Shown here one piece after another: positions 16,517-24,482 of a stretch of DNA of 43,408 bases (position 1 is the first letter of the stretch; each line of letters begins with the position of its first letter). Below the pieces are notes generated by a model, which ran no database searches, was not told the origin of the DNA, and saw nothing but the letters and a program-made list of their open reading frames with translations. The stretch covers positions 1 to 43,408 of the forward strand of contig NZ_RDQG01000028.1 in NCBI RefSeq assembly GCF_003697815.1, written 5' to 3'. This DNA comes from Halalkalicoccus subterraneus (GTDB lineage Archaea > Halobacteriota > Halobacteria > Halobacteriales > Halalkalicoccaceae). Position numbers and translations under genes: made by a program.

Positions 16517-18553
16517 ATGAGCAACGAGAGAGACACCGGAGATCGCCCCGTAGACGGGGTGAGCGAGTCGTCGGACATCGATCCCGACGACGCCCAAGAC
16601 GAATCCCCGCAGGACGACTCGGGGGATGGGTTCGGCAGCGATGTCGACGTCGGTTTCGACGCCGACATCAAGGAGGACGAAAGCGGCCTTCTGGGAGGGT
16701 TGCAGATCGAGTCCACGGAGGACATCAAAGTCCCCGAGAAGCTCGTCGATCAGGTGATCGGCCAGGACCACGCCCAGGAGATCGTCCGCAAGGCCGCCAA
16801 ACAGCGACGGCACATCCTCATGATCGGCGCGCCCGGCACCGGGAAGTCGATGCTGGCCAAAGCGATGACCCAGCTCCTCCCGAACGAGGACCTCCAGGAC
16901 GTCCTGATCTACCACAACCCTGACGACGGCAACGAGCCGAAGGTTCGCACCGTGCCCGCAGGGAAGGGCGATCAGATCGTCGACGCCCACAAGGAGGAAG
17001 CCCGCAAGCGAAACACGATGCGGACCATCCTGATGTGGCTGATCATCATCGTGATCCTCGGGTATTCGCTGTTCATCGGGAACATTCTCTTAGGAATCAT
17101 CGCCGCCGCGATCATCTACCTCGCGTTCAAGTACGCGAACCGCGGCAGCGACGCGATGATCCCGAACCTCCTGATCAACAACGCCGACCGCACCACCGCG
17201 CCCTTCGAGGACGTGACCGGCGCCCACGCCGGCGCGCTGCTGGGCGACGTCCGCCACGACCCGTTCCAGTCGGGCGGCATGGAGACGCCGAGCCACGACC
17301 GGGTCGAGGCCGGCGGGATCCACAAGGCCCACCGCGGCGTGCTGTTCATCGACGAGATCAACACGCTCGACGTGCGAAGCCAACAGCACCTGATGACGGC
17401 GATCCAGGAGGGCGAGTTCTCCATTACCGGGCAAAGCGAGCGCTCCTCGGGCGCGATGGTCCAGACCGAGCCCGTCCCGACGGACTTCATCATGGTCGCG
17501 GCGGGCAACCAGGACGCACTGGAGAACATGCACCCCGCGCTGCGCTCGCGGATCAAGGGCTACGGCTACGAGGTGTTCTTCGACGACACCATCGATGACA
17601 CCCCCGAGATGCGCCGCAAGTACGCCCGTTTCGTCGCCCAGGAGGTCGACAGGGACGGCCGACTCCCGCACTTCACCCGTGACGCGATCGAGGAGGTCAT
17701 CCTCGAGGCCAAGCGCCGGTCGGGCCGAAAGGACCATCTCACGCTCGAATTCCGTAACCTCGGCGGTCTGGTCCGGGTGGCAGGCGACATCGCCCGCGCG
17801 GAGGACGCCGAGTTCACGACCCGCCAGCACGTCCTCGACGCGAAGGACCGCTCGCGCTCGATCGAACAGCAGCTCGCCGATACGTTCATCGAGCGCTACA
17901 GCGACTACGACATCTCGATGAACGAGGGCGGCGTCGTCGGCCGCGTCAACGGCCTGGCGGTCATGGGCGGGGACAGCGGGATCGTGAAACCGATCATGGC
18001 CGAGGTCACCCAGGGCCACGGCGAAGTGATCGCGACGGGCAAGCTTCAGGAGATCGCCCAGGAGTCGGTCCAGAACGTCTCGGCGATCATCAAGAAGTTC
18101 ACCAACAACGACATCAACGAGATGGACGTCCACATCCAGTTCCTCCAGTCCTACGAGGGCGTGGAGGGCGATTCGGCGTCCGTCTCGATCGCGACCGCAG
18201 TGATCAGCGCCTTAGAGGAGATCCCGATCGCCCAGAACGTCGCCATGACCGGTTCGCTGTCGGTCCGGGGCGACGTACTGCCCGTCGGTGGGGTCACCCA
18301 CAAGATCGAGGCGGCCGCGAAGGCCGGTATCGACACGGTGATCATCCCCAAGTCCAACGAGCAGGACGTCATGATCGAGGACGAGTACAAGGACCAGATC
18401 GAGGTCGTCCCCGTCAGCCACATCAGCCAGGTGCTCGACATCGCCCTGGTCGGCGAACCCGAAAAGGACGGGCTGGTCGATCGCCTGAAGAACATCACGA
18501 CCGCGCTCGATCGGGACCGACAGGTCCCGAGCGGCTCTCCGACGCCGCAGTAG
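16517..18553 (+). CDS. lonB: Membrane-anchored ATP-dependent Lon protease (LonB)
   Basis: A 678-residue archaeal LonB. An acidic N-terminal 60 residues precede the AAA+ domain: Walker A GAPGTGKS (104-111) and Walker B VLFIDE (D279, E280). Inserted between them are two membrane spans (about 169-186 and 187-205), the hallmark of LonB and absent from bacterial LonA. The C-terminal protease domain has the Ser-Lys dyad S553 (GDSAS) and K596 (THKIEAA), 43 residues apart as in Lon generally. It degrades misfolded and regulatory proteins at the membrane. The CPBP gene starts 2 nt after the stop, so both are likely co-transcribed. Confidence 0.97.
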   Translation: MSNERDTGDRPVDGVSESSDIDPDDAQDESPQDDSGDGFGSDVDVGFDADIKEDESGLLGGLQIESTEDIKVPEKLVDQVIGQDHAQEIVRKAAKQRRHILMIGAPGTGKSMLAKAMTQLLPNEDLQDVLIYHNPDDGNEPKVRTVPAGKGDQIVDAHKEEARKRNTMRTILMWLIIIVILGYSLFIGNILLGIIAAAIIYLAFKYANRGSDAMIPNLLINNADRTTAPFEDVTGAHAGALLGDVRHDPFQSGGMETPSHDRVEAGGIHKAHRGVLFIDEINTLDVRSQQHLMTAIQEGEFSITGQSERSSGAMVQTEPVPTDFIMVAAGNQDALENMHPALRSRIKGYGYEVFFDDTIDDTPEMRRKYARFVAQEVDRDGRLPHFTRDAIEEVILEAKRRSGRKDHLTLEFRNLGGLVRVAGDIARAEDAEFTTRQHVLDAKDRSRSIEQQLADTFIERYSDYDISMNEGGVVGRVNGLAVMGGDSGIVKPIMAEVTQGHGEVIATGKLQEIAQESVQNVSAIIKKFTNNDINEMDVHIQFLQSYEGVEGDSASVSIATAVISALEEIPIAQNVAMTGSLSVRGDVLPVGGVTHKIEAAAKAGIDTVIIPKSNEQDVMIEDEYKDQIEVVPVSHISQVLDIALVGEPEKDGLVDRLKNITTALDRDRQVPSGSPTPQ

Positions 18554-18554
18554 C

Positions 18555-19259
18555 GTGGCCAACTGGGCGACGTTCGTCGGCCTGACGGGCGTCGTCACCC
18601 TCTTGCTTCTCGCGCTGTCTCACGCCTCGCAAACCGCGATCAGCGAACCCGATTCCGACATCGACGTCGAGCCGACGAGCGGCCTCTTGCTCGTGAACGT
18701 CGCGCTTTCACAGGGCGTCTTTCTCAGCCTGCTTCTCGCCGCCGCGTGGTACACGCAGATTCCCCGTAGCGCGCTCGGCGTCAGTGGTGGGTCGACCGGG
18801 ACTGCGGCGCTCGGTGCCGGTCTCGCGGTCGGGACCGCCCTCTACGTCGCCTCGGAACTGGGTGGGGCGGTCGCCGACCGGCTGGACGTCGAGTACGACG
18901 AGGGGCTCAGAGAGCTCCTCGCACCGGATTCACCGGGCGGCTGGGCGGTACTGTTGGGGCTCGTCCTTCCGGTGATCGCCGTCTTCGAGGAGGTCCTCTT
19001 TCGGGCCGCGCTGATCGGCGCAGTAGCGGCGGGCTACGGCGTTTCGCCGTGGCTCCTGGCCGTTCTGTCCTCGATCCTCTTCGCGCTCGGCCACGGTGCA
19101 CAGGGCACCAGCGGGATCGTCGTCACCGGCCTGCTGGGGTTCGCGCTCGCGGCGGCGTTCATCGTCACCGAGAGCCTGCTCGTGGTCGTCCTCGCACACT
19201 ACCTCGTGAACGCCCTCGAATTCCTGATCCACGAGGGGATCGGGATCGAGTGGCTCTAA
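18555..19259 (+). CDS. CPBP-family intramembrane metalloprotease
   Basis: A 234-residue membrane protein with about six to seven spans and a complete CPBP/Abi signature: EExxxR as E145-E146-VLF-R150, a His in FALGHGAQG, and HYLVNALEF (HxxxN/B type). Members process prenylated proteins or peptides or act as membrane proteases; the substrate here is unknown. The start is a GTG one base after the lon stop codon, so it must share the lon transcript. I recall a similar lon-abi order in Haloferax. The 3' end overlaps the convergent MGMT-like gene by 4 bp. Confidence 0.92.
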   Translation: MANWATFVGLTGVVTLLLLALSHASQTAISEPDSDIDVEPTSGLLLVNVALSQGVFLSLLLAAAWYTQIPRSALGVSGGSTGTAALGAGLAVGTALYVASELGGAVADRLDVEYDEGLRELLAPDSPGGWAVLLGLVLPVIAVFEEVLFRAALIGAVAAGYGVSPWLLAVLSSILFALGHGAQGTSGIVVTGLLGFALAAAFIVTESLLVVVLAHYLVNALEFLIHEGIGIEWL

Positions 19260-19714
19260 GGGCTCGATTCGAGCTCCCGAAGCCGTCGGTCGAGCCCTGC
19301 AGGGAGTGCGCTCGGACCGTCGACGACGCGGTGTGAGGGCAGCAGGATCGGAACCGGATTGGCCTCCAGGGCGGCCCGGACGACCCCCTCGTCCTCCTCG
19401 GAATCGAGCCCCGGTACCGTCCGGGTGAGGGTCGCCACGTCCGTCGTCTCCCCGTATGGGACCTCGCGCACCCGTTCGAGCACCGCACGGTGGTCCGTCG
19501 GGACCGTGAGCGCGATCGGGACGTCCTCGAAGTCGTCTGACTCGCCGGCCAGAACGCGCTCGATCTGATCGAGCAACGGGTGGCCACGCGTCGCCTCATC
19601 GGGTGGCTCCTCGGGAATCGAGAGACTGATGACGCGTCGGGAGGCGATCCCGATCCGCACCACACCGAACTCCCCGAGCGCCCGAGCGTAGATTCCCGTG
19701 TCGCTTTCGTCCAT
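19256..19714 (-). CDS. MGMT/alkyltransferase-like protein lacking the acceptor Cys
   Basis: A 152-residue protein aligned by eye with O6-methylguanine-DNA methyltransferase: the helix-turn-helix VPYGETTDVATL (residues 86-96), then a helix with GVVRAALEANPVPILLPSHR. In active enzymes the last part reads PCHR; here the methyl acceptor Cys is replaced by Ser (S127, codon TCA at 19334-19336). It therefore cannot be a classic suicide alkyltransferase. Alkyltransferase-like (ATL) proteins, which flag alkylated bases for other repair pathways, also lack this Cys but usually have Trp or Ala. The start MDESDTG is preferred over an upstream GTG-type start. Confidence 0.85.
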   Translation of the reverse strand: MDESDTGIYARALGEFGVVRIGIASRRVISLSIPEEPPDEATRGHPLLDQIERVLAGESDDFEDVPIALTVPTDHRAVLERVREVPYGETTDVATLTRTVPGLDSEEDEGVVRAALEANPVPILLPSHRVVDGPSALPAGLDRRLRELESSP

Positions 19715-19757
19715 ATCGATTGGAGGGCCGAGGGCGACTTCAACCCCGTGGCGCAAG

Positions 19758-19766
19758 TCTTATGTG
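19758..19766 (+). promoter_or_regulatory. Box A of the trpCBA operon
   Basis: TCTTATGTG centred near 19762 lies about 28-30 nt before the trpC ATG at 19792, close to leaderless spacing. A perfect inverted repeat sits between it and the start codon. Confidence 0.5.
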
Positions 19767-19773
19767 CAAATCA

Positions 19774-19787
19774 GTACGTTAGCGTAC
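19774..19787. promoter_or_regulatory. Candidate trp operator (perfect inverted repeat)
   Basis: GTACG (19774-19778) and CGTAC (19783-19787) are perfect inverted arms around TTAG. The site lies between the box A and the trpC start codon, where a bound protein would block transcription initiation. Which protein binds is unknown; no regulator gene is adjacent. Confidence 0.5.
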
Positions 19788-19791
19788 AGTG

Positions 19792-20544
19792 ATGAACACT
19801 AGTGATGCGCTCGCGCCCGCCGTCGAGGCGATCCTTCGGTCGGCCCGCGAGCGCGAAGGGGGGCACGAGCCGCTTGCGGTCGAGGCCCGGTCGTTCCCCG
19901 AGGCGGTCGCCGCCGCGGAGCGCGAGGGACGGGTCCCCGTAATCGCCGAGGTCAAACCCACGAGCCCGACGACGGAGGGCGTCCGGGAGGACGAGCCCGT
20001 CGAGTTGGCTCGAGAAATGGTCGCCGGCGGGGCGGCGGCGCTGTCGGTGCTGACTGAGCCCGAGCACTTCGGGGGGTCGCCCGAAACGCTGGAGCGGGTG
20101 CGCGAGGCCGTCGACGTGCCGGTGCTCAGGAAGGACTTCCTGCTTCGGGAGGACCAGCTCGACGTCGTCGAGTCCGATCTCGTTCTCCTAATCGCACGGT
20201 TCGTCGACGACCTCGCGGGGCTTATCGAAGCGGCGAGAGAACGGGGATTCCAGCCGCTGGTCGAGGTTCACACCCGCGAGGAACTCGAGGAAGCGCTCGC
20301 GGCCGGCGCGGAGATCGTCGGGATCAATAACCGCGATCTCGCCCGGTTGGAGGTCGATCTCGCGACCTTCGAGTCGGTCGCGAAGGAGGCCCCCGAGGAC
20401 GTGCTACTGGTCGCAGAAAGCGGGATCAGTTCGGAGGAGGACGTCCGGCGGATGCGGACGGCGGGCGCGGACGCGCTGTTGATCGGTACCGCCATCATGG
20501 ACGGGGACGTACGCGAGAACACCGAGGAGTTCACCACGCAATGA
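19792..20544 (+). CDS. trpC: Indole-3-glycerol-phosphate synthase
   Basis: A 250-residue TIM-barrel enzyme converting CdRP to indole-3-glycerol phosphate in tryptophan synthesis. Conserved pieces are [13 protein letters not shown] with catalytic E53 and K55, VLRKDFLL with the second catalytic Lys, GINNRDL, VAESGI and [11 protein letters not shown] for phosphate binding. ATG at 19792 is chosen over the GTG directly before it. It is the first gene of trpCBA: its last codons overlap the trpB start by ATGA. The order CBA with trpDEGF elsewhere is common in haloarchaea. Confidence 0.96.
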   Translation: MNTSDALAPAVEAILRSAREREGGHEPLAVEARSFPEAVAAAEREGRVPVIAEVKPTSPTTEGVREDEPVELAREMVAGGAAALSVLTEPEHFGGSPETLERVREAVDVPVLRKDFLLREDQLDVVESDLVLLIARFVDDLAGLIEAARERGFQPLVEVHTREELEEALAAGAEIVGINNRDLARLEVDLATFESVAKEAPEDVLLVAESGISSEEDVRRMRTAGADALLIGTAIMDGDVRENTEEFTTQ

Positions 20545-21779
20545 GCACGCACGAGACCAAGTTCGGACGCTACGGCGGCCAGTACGTACCCGAGGCGCTG
20601 ATGCCCGCGATCGAGGAGCTGGAGGACGCGTATCAGCGGTACGTCCTCGAAAACGAGGACGGGTTCATGGACGACTTCCGCGCCCGTCTACGGGACTTCG
20701 GCGGGCGACCCACGCCGCTACAGCACGCCGAGGCGCTCTCGGCGCGTTACGACCGGGAGGTGTATCTCAAACGCGAGGACCTCCTCCACGGCGGGGCGCA
20801 CAAGCTGAACAACGCTCTCGGGCAAGCGTTGCTCGCCAAATACATGGGCAAGGAACGGATCATCGCCGAGACCGGTGCCGGGCAACACGGCACCGCGACG
20901 GCGATGGCGTGTGCCCATCTGGGACTGGACTGCGAGATCTATATGGGCGAGCGCGACATCAACCGCCAGCGTCCCAACGTCTTCCGAATGCGACTGAACG
21001 GCGCGGAAATGAACCCCGTGACGACGGGACGGGGAACCCTCAAGGAGGCCATCTCGGAGACGATGCGCGACTGGGCCACCTCGGTCGAGGACACCCACTA
21101 CGTGATCGGCAGCGTCGTGGGCCCGCATCCGTTCCCGCGGATGGTCCGGGACTTTCAGGCGGTGATCAGTGAGGAGGCCCGCGGGCAGATCGAGGAGAAA
21201 ACAGGACAATTGCCCGACAGCGTGCTCGCGTGTGCGGGCGGGGGCTCGAACACGATGGGGGCGTTCCACGAGTTCATGGGGGAGGATGTCGATCTCTATG
21301 CCGTCGAGGCCGGCGGCAGTAGCCTCGAAGTGGACGAGAAGGGTGGCGTGGCGCCGAACTCCGCGTCGCTTTCCACTGGCAGCGAGGGCGTCCTCCACGG
21401 CGCGCGAACCAAACTGCTACAGGACTCGGACGGCCAGATCATGGAGTCACACTCGGTCTCGTCGGGGCTCGACTACGCGGGCGTCGGCCCCGAACTCGCC
21501 CATCTCGTCGACGAGGAGCGAGTGACTCCGGTGAACGTCGACGACGACGGGGCTCTCGAGGGCTTTCACCGGCTCTCCCAGTTGGAGGGAATCATCCCTG
21601 CGCTGGAGACGGCCCACGCCTTCGCCTTCCTCGAAGAGGAGTACGAGGACTTGGGAGAGGTCGTGATCGTCAACGTCTCGGGGCGCGGAGACAAGGACCT
21701 CGAATCGGTGATCGAGGAGACCGCCGAACGCGAGATCGAAGGGGCACCTGACATGGACGTCTTCCAGGGGGGACTATGA
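20541..21779 (+). CDS. trpB: Tryptophan synthase beta chain
   Basis: A 412-residue PLP enzyme that joins indole and serine to make tryptophan. K88 in [15 protein letters not shown] is the PLP lysine, [15 protein letters not shown] matches the family's central region, and [12 protein letters not shown] is the PLP phosphate loop. The N-terminal [17 protein letters not shown] and length identify the TrpB1 type that works with TrpA. It overlaps trpC and trpA by 4 bp on both sides, so the three are translationally coupled. Confidence 0.97.
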   Translation: MSTHETKFGRYGGQYVPEALMPAIEELEDAYQRYVLENEDGFMDDFRARLRDFGGRPTPLQHAEALSARYDREVYLKREDLLHGGAHKLNNALGQALLAKYMGKERIIAETGAGQHGTATAMACAHLGLDCEIYMGERDINRQRPNVFRMRLNGAEMNPVTTGRGTLKEAISETMRDWATSVEDTHYVIGSVVGPHPFPRMVRDFQAVISEEARGQIEEKTGQLPDSVLACAGGGSNTMGAFHEFMGEDVDLYAVEAGGSSLEVDEKGGVAPNSASLSTGSEGVLHGARTKLLQDSDGQIMESHSVSSGLDYAGVGPELAHLVDEERVTPVNVDDDGALEGFHRLSQLEGIIPALETAHAFAFLEEEYEDLGEVVIVNVSGRGDKDLESVIEETAEREIEGAPDMDVFQGGL

Positions 21780-22657
21780 GTCGGAGTCGTATCGACGAGG
21801 CCTTCGCGGACGGGCCGGCCTTTATCCCCTATCTCGCGGCGGGCGATTCAGGCGTCTCCGGGAGCGAAGCGACCGGAGGCTCGGAAGACCTACGGTCTTC
21901 CGGCGTCGAGTCGACCAAGGAGTACGTCCGCGCGCTGGTGCGTGGCGGCGCGGACGTGGTCGAACTCGGCCTTCCGTTCTCGGAGCCGATCGCGGAGGGC
22001 TCGACCATCCAGAACGCGATCGTCCGCTCGCTCGCGGGCGGGATGACCCCCGAGACCTACTTCGACTTGGTCGAGGACCTCGACATCGAGGTGCCGATCG
22101 TCTGCATGACCTACTACAACCTGATCTATCGCTACGGCGACGAGGAGGGACCGGAGCCGTTCGTTCGGCGCGCTGCCGAGGTCGGTATCGACGGGTTCGT
22201 CGTTCCCGATCTGCCCGCCGAGGAGGCCGACCCGCTCCGGGAGGCCTGCGATTCCTACGGGCTGGACTTGGTGTTCATCGTCGCGCCGACGACGCGCGGC
22301 GAGCGCCTCGAACGCATCATGAGCCAGGTCTCGGGCTACGTCTACGTGCAGGCGCGCCTCGGAACCACGGGCGCGCGCGCCGACGTGAGCGACCAGACCG
22401 ACGCGAGTCTCGAACGCCTGGAGGAGTGGGACGTCCCCAAGGCGGTCGGCTTCGGGATCAGCGAGCGCGAACACGCGGAACGCATCGTCGCGGGCGGCGC
22501 GGACGGGATTATCGTCGGCTCGGCCCTGGTCGACATCATTGCCGAGGGCGATACGGACGATGGAACCGTCGCCGAACGCCTCGAACGCAAGGCTCGCGAA
22601 CTGAAGGAGGGTGCGCTCGCGGGGGCGGCTGACCGGCCGCAACCGGAACGTCCATAA
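21776..22657 (+). CDS. trpA: Tryptophan synthase alpha chain, with a 17-residue insertion
   Basis: A 293-residue TIM barrel that cleaves indole-3-glycerol phosphate to indole and G3P. The catalytic Glu lies in [20 protein letters not shown] (E66 by count) and the Asp-loop appears as FSEPIAEG, with Glu where many bacterial enzymes have Asp, as usual for haloarchaea. Residues 28-44 are extra: they interrupt [14 protein letters not shown], where relatives read like AAGDPDYESSLEYV. The extra DNA is the 51-bp palindromic element at 21857-21907, and the frame is kept. The C-terminus is also Gly/Ala/Pro-rich and extended. The next gene's box A overlaps its stop codon. Confidence 0.95.
   Translation: MSRSRIDEAFADGPAFIPYLAAGDSGVSGSEATGGSEDLRSSGVESTKEYVRALVRGGADVVELGLPFSEPIAEGSTIQNAIVRSLAGGMTPETYFDLVEDLDIEVPIVCMTYYNLIYRYGDEEGPEPFVRRAAEVGIDGFVVPDLPAEEADPLREACDSYGLDLVFIVAPTTRGERLERIMSQVSGYVYVQARLGTTGARADVSDQTDASLERLEEWDVPKAVGFGISEREHAERIVAGGADGIIVGSALVDIIAEGDTDDGTVAERLERKARELKEGALAGAADRPQPERP
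21857..21907. repeat. 51-bp in-frame palindromic element inserted in trpA
   Basis: Two adjacent hairpins fill this stretch. The first has arms CTCCGG (21856-21861) and CCGGAG (21873-21878) around a GAGCGAAGCGA centre. The second has 9-bp perfect arms CGGAAGACC (21882-21890) and GGTCTTCCG (21894-21902) with a TAC loop. The six bases GGCGTC occur at 21851-21856 and again exactly 51 bp later at 21902-21907, like a target duplication. Removing one 51-bp unit leaves an uninterrupted TrpA sequence of normal length at this loop. This resembles palindromic elements known to insert in frame in Rickettsia genes. Confidence 0.75.
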
Positions 22658-22661
22658 CCGC
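22653..22661 (+). promoter_or_regulatory. Box A of the ADH synthase gene
   Basis: CATAACCG-type sequence overlaps the trpA stop codon (TAA at 22655-22657) and is centred about 27 nt before the ATG at 22685. ADH synthase may therefore have its own leaderless promoter in addition to read-through from trpCBA. Confidence 0.4.
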
Positions 22662-22684
22662 TCCATGCCGGAGTGTCTCATACT

Positions 22685-23479
22685 ATGACCGCAGGCTTCG
22701 ACGCGCGACTCGACAGGATCAGTACCGGCGAAAAGTACCTCATCGTCCCGATGGACCACGGGATCACGATGGGCGCGGTGAAGGGACTAAAGGACATCGA
22801 GGGGACGATCGACGCGGTGACCCGGGGCGGCGCGGACTGCGTGCTCACGCAAAAGGGGATCGCCTCGCGAGTCCATCCGAACACCAACGGCGCGGGCTAC
22901 GTCGTCCACGTCAACGGCTCGACCACCATCGGCCCCGACGAGAACGACAAACGCGTGACCTGCACGATCGAGGAGGCGATCCGCGCGGGCGCGGACGCCG
23001 TCTCCTTCCACATCAACGTCGGCTCGGACTACGAGCCCGAGCAGATCGAGGGGCTCGCCGAACTGAGCGGGAAAGCGGAACGCTTCGGCATCCCCGTGCT
23101 GGCGATGGCCTACGCGCGCGGGCCCGGAATCGACAGCGCCGACCCCGAGGCGCTGGGCCACGCGGTGCGCCTCGCGGAGGAACTCGGCGCCGACGTCGTC
23201 AAGACGGGCTACTCGGGCGACGCCGAGAGCTTCCAGCACGTCATCGAGTCGACGCGCCTGCCCGTCGTGATCGCGGGCGGGGCGCGAGGCACCGACGAGG
23301 ACACCCTCGAGAAGGTCCGCGGGGCGGTCGACGCCGGCGGCGCGGGCATCTCGATGGGCCGGTCGATCTTCCAGCACGACGACCCCGAGGCGATCACGCG
23401 GGCGGTCTCGACGATCATCCACGAGGGCGCAAGCGTCGACGAGGCCATCGAGGAAGCAGGACTCGTGATCGAAGCCTGA
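22685..23479 (+). CDS. aroA': 2-amino-3,7-dideoxy-D-threo-hept-6-ulosonate synthase (ADH synthase)
   Basis: A 264-residue class I aldolase-like TIM barrel (DeoC/FbaB superfamily). In archaea this family makes ADH, the precursor of 3-dehydroquinate, replacing DAHP synthase. Visible features are IVPMDHGITMGA at the N-terminus with the conserved Asp/His, DAVSFHINVGSDYE, VVKTGYSGD with the Schiff-base Lys, and VIAGGARGTDED and GISMGRSIFQ for phosphate binding. Fructose-bisphosphate aldolase is the alternative, but linkage to trpCBA and to DHQ synthase II at 25334 favours the aromatic role. ATG at 22685 is preferred to an upstream in-frame GTG-type start. Confidence 0.92.
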   Translation: MTAGFDARLDRISTGEKYLIVPMDHGITMGAVKGLKDIEGTIDAVTRGGADCVLTQKGIASRVHPNTNGAGYVVHVNGSTTIGPDENDKRVTCTIEEAIRAGADAVSFHINVGSDYEPEQIEGLAELSGKAERFGIPVLAMAYARGPGIDSADPEALGHAVRLAEELGADVVKTGYSGDAESFQHVIESTRLPVVIAGGARGTDEDTLEKVRGAVDAGGAGISMGRSIFQHDDPEAITRAVSTIIHEGASVDEAIEEAGLVIEA

Positions 23480-23487
23480 AGACGGCT

Positions 23488-23498
23488 GCAGGCACAAC
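23488..23498. promoter_or_regulatory. 11-bp promoter motif, copy 1
   Basis: GCAGGCACAAC begins exactly 42 nt before the ATG of the broken sulfite-oxidase-like gene at 23530. An identical copy lies at the same distance from the next gene. The position is just upstream of where a box A would lie for a leaderless message, as for an activator site. Confidence 0.55.
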
Positions 23499-23529
23499 GA
23501 CTAACGACGGCGACGGCAAAGCGCCGCCC

Positions 23530-24431
23530 ATGCCACGCGAGCTCCGTCCCGGCGACGAGCCGGCACTTGACGAGGAGTTCCCGAACCTCACGGTGCTTTC
23601 GCGATCACCCGAGAACGCCGAGGTCGCCACCCGATCGGATCTCGACGGGCTGTTGACGCCAGCGGGGACACACTACATCCGGAACCACTACCCGACGCCC
23701 GAAACCGACGCCGAGGGATGGACGGTATCACTGACGGGGCTGGTCGAGGGAAGCGGGGAGACCGGGGCGGACGCCGACGGCCCCGCCGTCGGGATCGAGG
23801 AACTGCGCGAGGACTACCCCACCGAGTCGGTCGTTCACACGATGGAGTGTTCGGGCAACGGCCGCACGTTCTTCGAACCCGATGCGGAGGGCCACAGCAG
23901 TTGGAGTACCGTCTGCGGTTCGACGACGGGACGGATCCCGAGGAACTGGACTGCGTGGAGACCACGGATACATACGAGCAGATGGCGGCCGACGAGCCGC
24001 GCCACGCCTACTTCTTCGACCAACTCCCCAAATCGTTGATCACGGCCCCCGCCGACGGTGCGACCCTGTCGGCGGACGAGGCCGTCGAGATAGAGGGGCT
24101 CGCGTGGGCGGGCGAGAACCCCGTCGAGAGCGTCGAACTCTCGACGGATGGCGGCGGGACGTGGGTCGACGCCGACCTCGGGGAGCAAGCGCTCGGGCGC
24201 TACGCATGGCGGCGCTTCCGGGCCGAGTGGAACCCTGAGGCGGGCAAGCACCGACTGCTCGCGCGGGCGACCGACACGACGGGACGAATCCAGCCGACGC
24301 GGGTCGCCGAACCCGATCCCGAACAGACGGAAATCGAGGACGATAGCTACCCGTGGAACACGCAGGGCTACGGTAACAACGCCCACCGGCCGCTGGGAGT
24401 CTCGATACACGTCGGACTCGACGACGCGTAG
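23530..24431 (+). pseudogene. Sulfite-oxidase-like molybdopterin oxidoreductase, internally deleted and frameshifted
   Basis: The 5' part (23530 to about 23895) encodes the start of a molybdopterin-binding oxidoreductase: THYIRNHYPTPETDAEGW, VHTMECSGNGRTFFEP. The 3' part (about 23897-24431) encodes, in another frame, the end of the same kind of protein: EYRLRFDDGTDP, DTYEQMAADEPRHAYFFDQLPKSLI, then the Mo-cofactor dimerisation domain to GVSIHVGLDDA. About 100 residues of the central Mo-binding domain, including the expected GNAEW- and PGW/VKW-type stretches, are absent. Total length is about 300 codons against roughly 400 expected. A deletion that also shifted the frame explains this; a single sequencing error does not. 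It lies between two aromatic-pathway genes. Confidence 0.85.
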
Positions 24432-24440
24432 TCGCCGACC

Positions 24441-24451
24441 GCAGGCACAAC
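24441..24451. promoter_or_regulatory. 11-bp promoter motif, copy 2
   Basis: A second GCAGGCACAAC begins exactly 42 nt before the ATG of the SDR gene at 24483. It repeats copy 1 at 23488 with the same spacing, although the sequence around it differs. Confidence 0.55.
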
Positions 24452-24482
24452 TCGTTTGGCCGACGAGCGAGGTCCCCCTAGT

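Noticed and set aside
21857-21907. Interpreting the trpA hairpins as a transcription terminator or attenuator
   Set aside because: They lie inside the coding frame near the start of the third operon gene, have no U-run, and the direct repeat and exact restoration of the protein fit an insertion better.
23530-24431. Reading the sulfite-oxidase-like locus as two separate real genes
   Set aside because: The two parts correspond to the beginning and end of one known protein type with the middle missing. The frame after about 23895 in the first part becomes Arg/Thr/Ser-rich nonsense.
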